Positions 11,490 to 22,401 of a stretch of DNA of 64,000 bases are shown here, piece after piece; positions within the stretch are counted from its first letter, which is position 1, and each line of letters begins with the position of its first letter. Both the position numbers and the translations under genes were made by a program. The notes beneath the pieces were generated by a model. That model was given only the letters and a program-made list of their open reading frames with translations, did not search any database and had not been told where the DNA came from. The stretch is taken from assembly GCA_002205965.3 (NCBI GenBank), contig NADL03000683.1, positions 930,001 to 994,000 on the forward strand, written 5' to 3'. The DNA is from Kappaphycus alvarezii (lineage: Eukaryota; Rhodophyta; Florideophyceae; Gigartinales; Solieriaceae).

Positions 11490-11811
11490 ATCCGTACCAG
11501 CAAAACAGGACAATTTGGCATGCTGTATCGGTTCTGAATTGCGTGAAAAGGACCAAAAGTTTTCCGAAAATATCAGAGGGTCTTTTACGGAATATGTTGC
11601 AGAGCACCAACAATTTGCACGATATTACGGTCTGAGCGCAGAACAGAAGAAGAAGTATCTTCATAACCTCCTGCATGGTGATTCCAAGAGCTTTGACATT
11701 GATCAAATCGGCGAGTTAAACACCTTTAATGGTGTAATAATTCTTTTGGAATCTGTTGAATTGATATACTCGGAAAGATTCACTTTTTTGGGAAACTTTG
11801 ATTCTTTTTAA
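11490..11811 (+). mobile_element. copia gag fragment F, fossil
   Basis: The frame at 11515-11811 resembles the gag core of copia B (47000-47240). KFSENIRGSFTEYVAEHQQFARYY and KKKYLHNLLHGDSKSF parallel KFFGVLGECLTEYISGYVYDY and RLKYIHTLLTGNAKSF. No LTR or pol is visible nearby. It is a small, old copia scrap; the breaks were not counted. Confidence 0.5.
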
Positions 11812-11816
11812 TGCAA

Positions 11817-12230
11817 TCAACTCTTTTGATAAATGAAATGGTGATCCCAGCGAAATACTAAGAACTCTTTTGGGATAACTCTGGGATTTTTGAGCGGATG
11901 CAGGCCCTCGTTTCTTATCCCTGTCCTCCTACCTTCTTTCTTTAGACGAGTCAAACTCCTCTGTTTCCGGCTGGCGTAGGGAGCTTCAGTTCCGGAAGGT
12001 ACGGTGGCAGTATTCGCGATCAAACTTCTCGGGTTACTAGCCTTCAATACGAGGGCCTTGTGACGCTGCTGCTTTGATAGTCCTCCCCTTTGGCTGCAAT
12101 ACTCTCGGCGGGGCCTGATAATCGAGGCGAGGCACTTGAGGGTATGTCCTTCGCGGGATACGGCACTCCCGTTCGACTTTATCCTGCATGACGCATTAGC
12201 GGCGTGGATATAACCGAAAACATCTTCCAT
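11817..12230 (-). CDS. unidentified basic ORF, doubtful
   Basis: A 137-codon frame rich in Arg/Lys/Ser with no recognised domain. Its first codons lie inside a dispersed repeat (12175-12262), which suggests a chance open frame. I list it only because no better feature occupies the interval. Confidence 0.12.
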   Translation of the reverse strand: MEDVFGYIHAANASCRIKSNGSAVSREGHTLKCLASIIRPRREYCSQRGGLSKQQRHKALVLKASNPRSLIANTATVPSGTEAPYASRKQRSLTRLKKEGRRTGIRNEGLHPLKNPRVIPKEFLVFRWDHHFIYQKS

Positions 12231-12262
12231 GCATAAAAATAACCCAAGAATTTCCCTCCCGT
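12175..12262 (-). repeat. dispersed repeat, partner at 32602-32690
   Basis: About 85% similar to 32602-32690 on the same strand. Shared words include GACGCATTAGCGGCGT-like sequence, ACATCTTCCATGCAT and AAAATAACCCAA. Read on the minus strand, the inner end carries GGGTTATTTTTATGCATGG, a variant of the ~35-base motif described in the findings. Confidence 0.5.
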
Positions 12263-13035
12263 TCCTCTAGACGCCGGACAAACCTTGACCACCCGTTCTG
12301 TTCCCGGAAGATGACGTCGTTGAATGGAATTGATATGCGAGGGTTGGTCCCTGTAAGTCTTGTTTTTTCGGCACTGGGCGTTATCCCGAGGGATCAGGGT
12401 GAAACAAAATGTTACTCCCTCTTTGCAATTGGACAGAAAGGCAAACATAATAGAGATTTTGACCTTTTATCGAATTGGAAGAACTCGCAGTACAGACAAA
12501 CTTTTGTCGATATACCGGATATGGGGGTTAAGGCGCGGAACAGGTAGTCGCTGGTTGAAATTGTTATCTTTCGTCTCCCGCTGAACAAGCCAGTGCCTCA
12601 GACCGGGGTCTATATAGACAGTCCGAATTTTCAAAACCTCACTAAACGGTACTACAATAAAATATGTTCATTAAAAAGTTGCGACTACAGTACCAAAATC
12701 GCCGATTTCTTATCTTTCCATCGGCAGTACTGTAGAGGAACACAGTTTTGTGGATCAAATTTGGACCCATAGCGCATTAAAATGCTGTCCACAAATTTAT
12801 CCACAGCACTACTCATCGGAAACATGAACAACTCTATCTTCAGGCAAAACCGAGTGAAGAATTATCTCGGTGAAAATGGGTTATCTAATTATACTTCTGC
12901 ACTCTTCGATGAGCTTACAGCACTTGAAAAGTTTTAAAGGCTAGTAAAAAAGCTTTCAATATAGTTCATTTTTCGCATATGCCTCAAGGAATCCCTCAAT
13001 CGAACCCTGGTAGTACTAAGAGCCTAAGGTGAGAT
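12263..13035. other. no gene seen
   Basis: Only short overlapping frames on both strands occur here. No element end or domain was recognised. Confidence 0.35.
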
Positions 13036-13330
13036 CGGAATTCAGGGAAAAGAGCGCTTTCGGTGGCACAGTTCACTTCAATGTCACTTTCGTGAATCTG
13101 CTGGTCTTTTCTCATCTCAGAATAATACTTTATTGCCCACTATGAGCTTGGACGCGTTCTACGCTGATAAGTTATGAAAATATCCGTGTTTTATAGCCTG
13201 ATTTCCAAGTATGAACAGACTCTTCCCCATTCCTATATCTTCGGTAGGAAGGGGGCACCCTTCGCGTTGTTCACGATCAAGATGCCGTGATCGTTGGCCA
13301 GGCGAGCCCTAGAAAAATAAACGAAGGTGG
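13036..13330 (+). mobile_element. LINE endonuclease-tail fragment
   Basis: Degraded C-terminal tail of the R2-like LINE family. VHFNVTFVNLLVFSHLR corresponds to NFDITFVNPLAPSHSRVR at 36.4 kb. Further on, NRLFPIPISS followed by a GGWHP-like remnant corresponds to SRLVPVPISTLGGWHP. The frame shifts between the two parts. This is the restriction-like endonuclease end that nicks target DNA in this LINE type. It is a 5'-truncated, dead copy. Confidence 0.5.
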
Positions 13331-13725
13331 GGGCCAGTCTTTTTCCACTAAAAGCCGAGATGATGATCGTTTCCAAGGCCGTTTGCTTGTTTACTGGGCT
13401 ATCAGATACTTTTTAGGTGATAGAGGAGTTACTTAATTCGTAATTATGTAATATTGTTCTTGAAGGATGGTACAAATTCATGGGGCTCCTAACCTTTACA
13501 ACACTAGCTGTAAACGAACCCCGTTAAGAATATTGATCAGCCGATACTGTACAGTACAGTACATAAAATATTTGAAAACTCCGTTCAGTGGTTAAAAGTA
13601 GAATCCTAGCAACAATTTTACTGTGAGGGGCGGAAAGGTGACCTTTTACTGTAAACATGAGTAGGGACAGAGAATATCTGTTCTAGCAGTATGTAGTATT
13701 ACTTAGAGCTTTCGCTAGTGATACG
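13331..13725. other. no gene seen
   Basis: No coding signal. A short TACTGTACAGTACAGTACA run sits at about 13545-13563. The Tc1-like element starts at the right border. Confidence 0.35.
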
Positions 13726-13727
13726 TC

Positions 13728-13875
13728 CAGTGCGGTTCAAAAAGATACCCCACTCCCTTGAATCGCTCGGTGCGTCTGAAAACTTTATTTTTTAGAACTT
13801 TTCTTGTATACGGGTTAGAGCAGAGGATAGAAGCAAGGGGAAGAGAAATACAAGAAAAACAAATAAAAAGTGACT
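13728..13875 (+). repeat. Tc1-1 left terminal inverted repeat
   Basis: Pairs with 15146-15289. Conserved blocks are TGCGGTTCAAAA, TGAATCGCTCG, AACTTTTCTTGT and CAAATAAAAAG/CAAATGAAAAA at the inner edge. Confidence 0.7.
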
Positions 13876-14061
13876 GTTACATAATTATTTCAAAAATAGA
13901 GCACCATGCCAATAAGATAGCACTGAAACAGCAGATGAAGCCAAAAGGCGGGAATATCGTCACAGCAGCGCAAAAAAAATCAATATTTCCTTATTTAATA
14001 TGAAGAGGGAGTAGTACTCCTGACAAAGAGGTACAGTCGTAACGAAAGTAGGGCGTGGAAA

Positions 14062-15144
14062 ATGCTCACCGACGAGCAAATGACTCAAATCTCGGCCTTC
14101 ATGGAAGCCGGCTACCCGCTTTCCAAAATAGCTTGTCGGATCAACAAGAGCCGCAAAGTCTTCACGAACTACCTGAAAAACCCGAAGATGTACGGTATGT
14201 ACCAGAAATTCTGCTATACAAGTGTCCTTTCGGAAAGGGAATAGCGCAAGATTCTGCATAACTCACTGGAGGGAGACAGAAGTCTCAACGATCTGCGCCA
14301 TTCTGGCACAAAAACAGTGCATAAGTCAACATTGAGTCACATCCTTCTGTCTACCGGCTACATGCAGCACAAACTCCTGAAGCAAGCACCTTCGATGATT
14401 GCCAACAGTATCAAAAGACAACTGGAAAAATCGATGGACCACATTAGCTAAAAGTTGGATGAATGAAAGTGTTTAATCTGGTCATACCAGAAGAACTTCA
14501 ATTTAGAAGGGCCCGGCGGATGAGCTTAATACTGAGCGGGCATAAGGGTGAACGGTCAGCAGAGTTTTTTACGCTGCCAGACGGATGACAGCCCTTTCAT
14601 AGTGTGGGCTTGTTTTTTATACCATGGAAAATCTTAAATTGTGTTTGTGGAAGGCTGCATTGACGCAAAGAAGTAGGTCAGATTTCTAGATGGATTATTA
14701 CCGTTCGCTGCAGTGACGCATGGATATTACTGTGTCTTTCAACAAGACAAATCGTCGTTTCAAAATGCGATTTACACCCGCAGGTATTTTTCTACTAACG
14801 GCATCTGTCTTTTTGAGTGGCCCGCAAGTAGTCCCGACCTGAATCTAATCGAAAATCTATGGTATATTCCCTCCCATCCCGTCTACGCAAATGCTTGTCA
14901 GTTTGACACTTTACCGGGGCACAAGGCTGCTATATGAGCAGCTTGGTCCGAAATAAATGGAAAGGTGCTTTGCCGTCTCTCGGACTCCATGCGAGGCGTA
15001 TATAGAGCTTCATTAGAGCGCAGGCTAGCACAGTGCATTACTGAGTCCGGCCAATCGAGCAATAGGGCCTTGTTAGCATTAAAGTTGTTTTCAAGAGTTC
15101 TGGTGCTATCCTTTTGGCACAGTGCAATTTTTTTAAACATATGA
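14062..15144 (+). pseudogene. Tc1-like transposase, pseudogene
   Basis: The family cuts and pastes DNA at TA using a DD34E active site. The start ATG at 14062 opens a helix-turn-helix domain (MLTDEQMTQISAFMEAGYP, then SKIACRINKSRKVFTNYL), typical of Tc1/Tc3. The second catalytic Asp is kept in FQQDK at about 14737. The third-acid region WPASSPDLNLIENLW is at about 14818. The first catalytic Asp is lost: the usual IWSDEKKFNLDGPDG reads IWSYQKNFNLEGPGG near 14480. Several in-frame stops interrupt the gene (after the HTH domain, around 14450-14540, near 14670 and at 14936). It lies in the middle of its inverted repeats, as expected. Confidence 0.8.
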
Positions 15145-15145
15145 A

Positions 15146-15289
15146 GCAGAAATTTTTCATTTGTTTTCTTGGATTTTTCTTCCCTTGCATCCACTCTCTG
15201 TTCTCCTCCGTGCACAAGAAAAGTTTTTAGAAACAAAAATTTTAGACACATCGAGCGATTCAGGGGCGCTATCGTTTTGAACCGCATTG
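15146..15289 (-). repeat. Tc1-1 right terminal inverted repeat
   Basis: Reverse complement of 13728-13875 with scattered mismatches; the flanking TA is at 15290-15291. Confidence 0.7.
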
Positions 15290-15572
15290 TATTTTGCAAT
15301 GATTCTTCATGTCAGCCTACCACATCTTCCATACAGTGCACGAAATCTGTGTAAATACAGAGGCCACTGGGGGCGAAAATAGCACTGAAATTAGGCCTCT
15401 GGTTGTTCCCGTCACATATTTAAGGTAAACTGAGGTTTTGAGTCCGATAATGGACTCATGTTTTAAGAAATCTCCAGCAAAACCGTGCTTACTTTAGGAA
15501 ACTGAACGAAACCCGAATAAGTACATGAGATCGTATCTGATCGAAAACTTCCAAACCTTTACAAAACCTAAA

Positions 15573-16568
15573 TCAGTACGTAGTTTCATCCCCCTTCTTC
15601 TCAACTGCCTCAATGAGACACCTACGCATAGAATTTTAAAGACTTTGGAGTTAATCATCACTCAGGTTCTCCCACACATCCAGTATCCTGTCAGTAAAAT
15701 CCTCCACACAATTGAAATGCTTTCCATTTTGATAAACCTTCTGCGCCATCAGTCCCCAGACGTTCTCGATAACTTTGAGGACTATGTATTTTGGCAGGCC
15801 ACTCTAAAGATCGACATTATGATCTTTGAGCCACTTTTTGGTATACTCAGAGCAATGGGGCCGCATCATCTTGCTGAAGTATCCGGTTCTCGCCAAGATT
15901 TTCTGCTGCTAAGGTAAGCAATTCCTTCTCTAATACTTCGCAGAACGCCGCGGAATCAATCTGGCGTTTCATATAAAATAAAAACGAAATGCCATAATAA
16001 GAAATCGCTACCTACAATAGGACCGACTCAACACCTTGGTGGCGTGTAGAGGACATACATTACTCCGTCCTTCTGTCATGCCAATAGCTGGCAGAACCAT
16101 CTAGATCATCCAAGTTGACCTTTTTCACAGCAAAGAAAATAACAGAGGTCCAGAATTCGGGCCATTTTGCAGCTTCTTCTTGGCACAAGTAAGTCGGAAA
16201 TCCTTGTGATGTCGAAGCATTGGCGGTCGCTTCGCCATCTTCTTATATTTCCAATGTAGTGCGTTACTGAGCAACTTCTGCACCCTGCGAATACTGTAAG
16301 GCAAGTCCAGAGCACTCTGGAGCTCACTACTTGATTTCTCGCCTTTTGCAGCCTCCCTCAGCAGTCATCGTAGTTAGCCTCTCGTAATTTTCCTGCCATT
16401 ATGCGGCAATTCTCGAGGTTCAACCCCTTGAGGGCGCTTGAAAAAACATTAAAGAGCTCGTTTAGAGCGATTCAACTGTTTTGCGATCTCCCTTATGCTC
16501 ACCCAGTTTTTTTGCAACGCCGTTATTTGGCCCTTTTCGAATTGCGAGAAAAGTTTGCTCCGAGGCAT
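15573..16568 (-). pseudogene. Tc1-like transposase, pseudogene
   Basis: The start ATG at 16568 opens MPRSKLFSQFEKGQITALQ, then SIREIAKQLNRSKRAL, a textbook Tc1 helix-turn-helix, cut by a stop at the end of that helix. Further pieces in order are LQSALDLPYSIRRVQKLLS, the VIFSDEKK region with the first Asp replaced (IFFAVKK), ILQQDDAAP (second Asp kept), EWPAKIHSPQS followed after a frameshift by VIENVWGLMAQKVYQ, and a C-terminal tail ending near 15573. Stops and frameshifts occur throughout. The two Tc1 elements of the window are different families, as their HTH regions and inverted repeats differ. Confidence 0.75.
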
Positions 16569-16865
16569 TATTGTTGCTCTGAATCAATTTGTAGGCAGCT
16601 TATGCGCATGGGTACGGGATAAACTCCCTGGGCGGTGGTCGAGAGGCATTAATGTTTAGAAAGCATCCCATTTTCCCGCCAATAGTTCCAGTTTGAAAGT
16701 TCTGGGTCATATAGGATTTCACGTACTTCGTATTTCGTTCAAGTTTTTATATAAATCACGTTTTCTGTTGAAGCTGTCATAAATCTGAGTCTATTATCGG
16801 ACTCAGCCCCTCAGTTCACCTAAAGATCTCATTAAGTGCTATTTTTGCTCCCTGTGGGCTGTACA

Positions 16866-17215
16866 TGTCGATCACAGCGCTTGACTTACCAATCCATCGT
16901 TTCAGGACAAAGGTGTCTCACAGCGGCCAGGATAAAGTGTAGGTTACGCTTTATTGTAATTCAGATGATGAGATGATGGTGATGATGATGTAGGTTACAC
17001 TGTGCTACATACGTCTTAAGTACAAAGCTATGCTGCGGGGGCGTGGCGTAAGGATCCGTTCCCCAGGTGAGACAAATGCACATTGATGCATGTGCCCTCC
17101 AGACTCTTGAGTCTTGATAATCAATGTGAATACCGACAGTAGAAACTTCAATGCTTTTGCTGATTCAGATTGACATATACGGATCCGGATTCATATAGGA
17201 TCTGGATCGGTGTTT
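16866..17215 (-). repeat. copia 1 3' LTR
   Basis: Starts TGTCGATCACAGC (plus sense) next to the Tc1-2 inverted repeat. It has two differences from 22052-22401. It includes a small GATGATGAGATGATGGTGATG run near 16965-16990. Confidence 0.85.
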
Positions 17216-17812
17216 CGACACTCCCGGCTGTCTAAGGGCAAAAGTTGAGGGACTATTTTCGTTTCCTATCTTACCATCTGGGCGCACAACCCACTGCAAG
17301 ACATCCAATTGTAGACGGCCAGTGTCCATCAAGGACTTCATTTCCTTGCATGACCCGCGCTTGGCTAGGGAATCAGCCGGATTGTCCTCACTGCGGACCC
17401 AACAAATATCTGATATCTCACCGTTCCCGTATGCCACCCCCGTGGCCACCACATCAATCATAATTCGTCACTCGGTTGTTGTAGAGTTCTTCACGATGAC
17501 TTTGAAAAGGCTGCCCGAGTCTGTATACAGTAGAAGAGGTATCTTCTTGCCGATCATTGATTCGACTGTATGGCGCACGGTGTATCCCCAGTCGAACCCG
17601 TCGGCAAAAGCGTACCATTCCCCACCTAGAACAGACCTCACAACACACTTAGACTTGAAAATGCAGAAGTGCAGTATATTAGCCTTACCTGAGCCGTCGC
17701 ATAACAGAACAATAAAACCCAACTGATAGTGTAAGGATGGAGTATTGGAGAATGAGCTATGAGCAAATACCTTAATACAAAGTGAGTCATGGTCTAGTTT
17801 TTGCTGACGCAA
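17165..17812 (-). CDS. copia 1 RNase H region, fossil
   Basis: The frames 17468-17812 and 17165-17461 carry the copia-type RNase H end. One has LGFIVLLCDGSGKANILHF and LLLYTDSGSLFKVIVKNST. The other has ISDICWVRSEDNPADSLAKRG, the conserved site near the C-terminus of the polyprotein. RNase H removes the RNA strand during cDNA synthesis. The last codons read into the 3' LTR, as is common. Confidence 0.7.
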
Positions 17813-17965
17813 ACCAAGGCGTGGTGAACCTTGTATATTCTGTATGATGCTGTTTAAATCACGTACATCTATACGACTCCAGTTTGTCTCAGTGATTTGG
17901 CTCGCCAGGTTGACACCAGCGCATATATCGGTCCTTTTGCTGGTTAACCAAGCAAATTCCTGGCT

Positions 17966-18712
17966 TCACGAACGATATTTTGCAAATTTGAAGTCAAAGG
18001 TGAGCTCTCTGAGGCGCCGAGCATAGCGCTTCTGATGCAGAAGATAGAGATTGTTGACTTTTTCGACCTGCAGGCCAGCAAATGTAAAGGCGTCATACTC
18101 CCGTTGTTTAGCCTCGAAATTTTGTTCAGTTATCTTCAATTTATCAATAAAAGACAAATCCCTGGCAAAGAGAGTGTCATCGACGTAGATTCCAACCAGT
18201 CCTGTAAGCCTCCCTCGCACTATTTGAAAAAATAGAGAAAGATCGCCAGTAGAGGGAGTCATTCCCCGATCCTGGGTCAAGAGGCGAAAGAATGTTTCGT
18301 GCCAATAATCTCCGCTCTCTGACAGCCCATGCAAAGTTTTTGAAAGTGGCAATAATTGTTTTGGCTTGAGGCGGAATTCCTTCGAAGGCAGAACGTAAAT
18401 ATCTCGCATGGGTTCGCGGGCTGACTGGAGGTAGGCCTGAGATATGTCTTGAGTCCACAATCGCACCCCCAATACCGCATCAAGCGCAATCAACAGGCGG
18501 ATGGAGCATTTGCTCAGGGTAGTGCTGCTTTGTGCCAGCGCGTCCTTCTCGGAATCAATGTGCCCTTGCACGAAAAAGCGAGCCTTACTATACTCTTCAT
18601 CTGTATCGACGTTTTTGATTGAAAAAATAAAACGGCCACCCATGATATTGGGGGGTGTGTTGGTGTCGTCGATGTCTTCACGACGAACAATTTGAAACAC
18701 ATTACGATTCAT
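17966..18712 (-). CDS. copia 1 reverse transcriptase region
   Basis: A 248-codon frame with the RVT_2 signatures in order: KARFFVQGHIDSEKD, RLWTQDISQAYLQSA (first Asp), LLPLSKTLHGLSESGDYWHETF, and VGIYVDDTLFARDLSF (YVDD box). This is the longest intact piece of the element and diagnostic for Ty1/copia rather than Ty3. It is fused to integrase upstream in family members. Confidence 0.85.
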   Translation of the reverse strand: MNRNVFQIVRREDIDDTNTPPNIMGGRFIFSIKNVDTDEEYSKARFFVQGHIDSEKDALAQSSTTLSKCSIRLLIALDAVLGVRLWTQDISQAYLQSAREPMRDIYVLPSKEFRLKPKQLLPLSKTLHGLSESGDYWHETFFRLLTQDRGMTPSTGDLSLFFQIVRGRLTGLVGIYVDDTLFARDLSFIDKLKITEQNFEAKQREYDAFTFAGLQVEKVNNLYLLHQKRYARRLRELTFDFKFAKYRS

Positions 18713-18730
18713 TAGACCATCAAGCTTTTT

Positions 18731-19625
18731 TCACTTGGCGTCTTCCGTCTCGGGCCTACTAGCATGGGGGTCCTTGGGTGATATTATTTCAGTGAGGAGG
18801 ATCCCGGGCGGAGGGGAGGAGCGGAATTGATCAAATGCTGAGATAAGGCGTTTTAAGTCGTGTTCCACAATTAAAGATGGGTCTGGTAAAACCTGAGAGA
18901 TGTTAAAATGCTTAATCTTTCTCTCATAGCCAACAGCAGCTTGCTTAACTGATACCTTAACGACTGTAACAGGGCCACACCATGGACCAGTTGCCAATGG
19001 TGAGGATTTGCCCTCACGATAAACATGAACGGCATCACCGGGAGATATGAGGTAGCGCGTGGATGGTGGGGGTTTGGATCTTAGTGCCTTCTGTACATGT
19101 AAACGGACAGAGATGGATTCCATTTGACGTCGGGATGTTTGCAACGCAGCCATGCGTTCTTTTTGTACTAGCACTTCCATTTTAACTGCTGGGAAGGATG
19201 GGAGGGAGCCAAAAACGAGAAAAGACGGTACAATACCGTCAGGTCCAGCGGTGTCATTGATGGCCTTAACGGATAGGCATATGGTAATTTCAGGGTCTAT
19301 TGAGGGTGGTCTGTTGTGAATTTTTCAAACACTTGACGCAGAGGCTCATGATACCTTTCGCCAACACCAATTGAATTATGGCTTTATACACTCGATAACT
19401 GAATATCGGTCCCACGTAGCGAAGTCAAGTCCTTGCAGAATTTGGATGTAGACACGGAGCCACGGTCAGATTGGGTACGATTAGGATATCCAATGTAAAC
19501 AGATGCTCAGGCCTCGACGAAAGCATCCATACATACCGTGCAGATTCTCCCTTGCCTAAGACGGCATTCTGATAGCACGTCCGAGTATCTACTACATGTA
19601 GTAGTGGGTTTTCTTTTAACCACAT
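18731..19625 (-). CDS. copia 1 integrase region, fossil
   Basis: PLLHVVDTRTCYQNAV near 19600 is the strand around the first catalytic Asp. Downstream, SHNSIGVGERYHEPL-like sequence lies near 19365. The C-terminal domain (18731-19180) has SVRLHVQKAL and AVHVYREGKSSPLATGPWCGPVTVVKV, the usual GPY-type ending (compare GDGVFM...GPVVV in fragment D). Integrase would insert the cDNA. The frame is broken. Confidence 0.7.
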
Positions 19626-19787
19626 TAAATCGAGGCCACTTCATTGTTGAACTTGGCTTCACTTTTAGGTATAGAAACTCGAAATGTGTATGTTTTGAGC
19701 GGTGCGAGTGACAACTGCGGCATGACTCAGCAATCTCTTCAAGAGTGCGCCGTGTGTTGGCGTCTACTTCGTCAGGCCGAGCTTTTT

Positions 19788-20201
19788 TCAATAGTTTGTA
19801 CAGTTTCTGTACATTGGGGTGAAAATGTGCACGTGTAGCTTCTGCAGTTCAGCATTGGTAAAGCGGACCGATTCAAATCCCCAGACAATAAAAATATGTC
19901 CATTCTTGCGGGTGATGGGTAATCGCCAGTGGTCACGTCGGCTAACCAGAGCGTTCTCAACGTTATCAGGAACTAGGTATTCCCTTTCCAATATGTCGAG
20001 TCCTATTAAGAGCAGTATGTCAGCACGGACCAAATCGATCGGCAGCCCTAGAAAAGAGCCGTTGGGGAGAGGTAGACGCACGTCTGACTGTCCCAAGCTG
20101 TTGCAGCTACCGTCACCAAATAAAAATGTCATATTTGATGGTTGCAGACGTAAGGAATGATTGACAATACGACTGTAAGTGAGGGTTTGGTTAAAGCCCA
20201 T
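19788..20201 (-). CDS. copia 1 protease and pre-integrase region
   Basis: FLFGDGSCNSLGQSDVRLPLP and IDLVRADILLLIGLDILERE form the protease segment as found in this copia clade. FTNAELQKLHVHIFTP is the start of the zinc-binding pre-integrase domain. Copia B has the same layout (FKFGDGSFISIDKILVRIP, VDLVDANIPLLIDW). The protease would process the polyprotein. Confidence 0.65.
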   Translation of the reverse strand: MGFNQTLTYSRIVNHSLRLQPSNMTFLFGDGSCNSLGQSDVRLPLPNGSFLGLPIDLVRADILLLIGLDILEREYLVPDNVENALVSRRDHWRLPITRKNGHIFIVWGFESVRFTNAELQKLHVHIFTPMYRNCTNY

Positions 20202-20617
20202 TGCAGACCGAGATGCACCACCGTCGAGGCAAGCCCGTCAAAGTACCGTTTGCTATATCGCGTCTCAGATTGAATACGGGACAAAAAAACATATGAACAA
20301 TTACGCGACTTTTGTGACGATATCGGGAGCAGGTGGTAATGCGGCGACCAGCGACGGTGTGGGCAGCATGGACAGTGCGAGTATGATTGGTTACATGCGT
20401 CCAATGATGTTGCATGTCTGGAAGTCTAGAGGTCCTTAGTAACGGAACCCAGCGGCCACGTAGATTCCAATTTAAAACCTTTCGTCTTGGAGGTTGAATT
20501 GCAATGCTTTATCTTCGGCTGATGCTGAGGCAGCGTCGAACAGAGTGGGCGAGCTGGCATTGTCCGAGTCGTTGCCATTCTGAGTGATAGAGATGGATAT
20601 TTCCTTGCCTGTAGTGA

Positions 20618-21910
20618 TTAAAACTTGAAAAAGGTCGTTAAAGGCGTTAGTAAAGTGCGTTCTAGATCTCTTTTAGGCACGGAAGCGAGCCACATTCTCT
20701 GCAACAAGCTCGAGGTTAATTGGATCTTTGCAGTATTTGACGCTACATCCCTCTTTCCCGTAGTTGAAGCATTTGAACTTGTGAAAGGTGCGGTGGAATG
20801 GCTTTGATGAGCCTGAGCCCCATCCATATTGGGCTTGTCCTGCATAATTTGCCGTTTACTTTGTGCGGCGAAAATCTGTTTGTCCCACAGAGATAGCCTG
20901 TCCTGCATTGCTGGAGTTAAATAGGGAGGACCATTTAGGCTGAAATTTTTCCAGTATCGTGTGGTAGCGGAGGTAGGACATTTGCATAACCTCATGGTTG
21001 GCTGAAACCACAAGTGCCCACTCACAGCCTTGTACAGCACTTTCTAAAAACTAGCGCTTACAAAAATTATGTCGTAGTTGAGTATGAGCCAAAGGGCATA
21101 ATCTTTCCAAATCAGATGTAAGAGTCTTAAGCGCTTCCCGTTCAGTGCAGCCGTTTTTCTCATAATCAGTGAGCTTCAGTGCACGGAGACGCTTTGTCAC
21201 TGCGTCCATTTGGATTCAGAGGAGTATGCCTCGTTTAGCGTAGCAACAGCAGAGCCCCAATTTTTATCGCGGTCATGGAACTCTCTGTAATAAAATTCGA
21301 GAGCCTCGCCACGAAAAAGATGGCGAATGAACTTTAATTTTTCTCGGGATGACAAGCCTGACTCTTCGCATACCTGTTGGTATGTGGTATGGTAACAAGG
21401 ACAATTCTCTTCGAGAGCACCAAAGAACTTGTCACATTCATTCTTAAAGTTAGCAGCAATGATCTTTGAAAGATTTCCCTTCTGTTTTTCATGTGAATAA
21501 ACCTTAGAGCGGAACTCATGACCAAAAGGGTGATAAGGAGTGTCTACGCCACTAGGGGATACATACAGTGTAGTGATGACATTCTCTCCTTTTTTCACTG
21601 CGTAATAACGAGACAATGCTGCCTGGTATTCTTCGTTTGAAGCTTCCCAAAAAAGCGCGCAGATAACTCGACTCGGTATTAGTCTCCCAGACCTCTAAGT
21701 AGGTTCACAGGGTATACCCCTAGATCCCAAAAATGTGCGTGGGTGCTTGTAAATTTCCGGGTTGATGAAAATGTCGAGATGTGCAAATTCGTTCGCTGTC
21801 AGCTCCTCAGCGATAGTTTCTTTGAGGGCTGGATCTGTAAGCCTTGCGTCTGCTTCATATCCGACAAATAAATTACAAATTCCTGTCTGTCTTCCACTTG
21901 ATAGCTGCAA
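20618..21910 (-). CDS. copia 1 gag region, fossil
   Basis: The frame 21197-21616 carries ANFKNECDKFFGALEENCPCY and SSREKLKFIRHLFRGEALEFYY, the gag core shared with copia B and fragment F. The frames 20618-21040 and 21695-21910 flank it. Gag builds the particle. Broken in several places. Confidence 0.6.
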
Positions 21911-22051
21911 GCAACGCCGGAAACGATTAGGACGACCAAATGTTGGCAGGTTTTATCCGGTGCCGCCTTGTGCAGCTCGATTCCCGATATTTTCTGTGTT
22001 CGCAACATTTGGGTTGCTCATTGTGCCTAGCACTTGGTATTAACTCGCGAT

Positions 22052-22401
22052 TGTCGATCACAGCGCTTGACTTACCAATCCATCGTTTCAGGACAAAGGT
22101 GTCTCACAGCGGCCAGGATAAAGTGTAGGTTACGCTTTATTGTAATTCAGATGATGAGATGATGGTGATGATGATATAGGTTACACTGTGCTACATACGT
22201 CTTAAGTACAAAGCTATGCTGCGGGGGCGTGGCGTAAGGATCCGTTCCCCAGGTGAGACAAATGCACATTGATGCATGTGCCCTCCAGACTCTTGAGTCT
22301 TGATAATCAATGTGAATACCGACAGTAGAAACTTCAATGCTTTTGCTGATTCAGATTGACATATACGGATCCGGATTCATATAGGATCTGGATCAGTGTT
22401 T
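22052..22401 (-). repeat. copia 1 5' LTR
   Basis: The upstream LTR in the minus orientation, 348 of 350 positions identical to 16866-17215. It abuts the 16-base end of Tc1 element 2 at 22402. Confidence 0.85.

Larger units (their letters stand above)
13726..15291 (+). mobile_element. Tc1/mariner-like transposon 1
   Basis: A DNA transposon of about 1.57 kb with long terminal inverted repeats. The left end CAGTGCGGTTCAA starts at 13728. The right end reads CAATGCGGTTCAA in reverse complement, ends at 15289 and is followed by TA. The inverted repeats extend about 145 bases each, with scattered mismatches. A dinucleotide TC takes the place of TA on the left. The interior holds one transposase pseudogene. 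The element cannot move by itself. Confidence 0.8.
16866..22401 (-). mobile_element. young Ty1/copia element (copia 1), coding part broken
   Basis: A 5.5 kb LTR retrotransposon on the minus strand, inserted in the right inverted repeat of Tc1 element 2. The two 350-base LTRs differ at only two positions, so insertion is recent. The order in the minus sense is LTR, gag, protease, integrase, RT, RNase H, LTR, which is the copia order. The coding region nevertheless shows about six to eight breaks. No clear target duplication was found. It was probably mobilised in trans, or it decayed unusually fast. Confidence 0.85.

Noticed and set aside
16965-16990. GATGAT-type run as a microsatellite
   Set aside because: It is part of the copia 1 LTR and present in both copies, so not an independent feature.
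17966-18712. Plus-strand ORFs opposite the copia 1 RT
   Set aside because: Shadows of the RT frame, which carries all diagnostic motifs.
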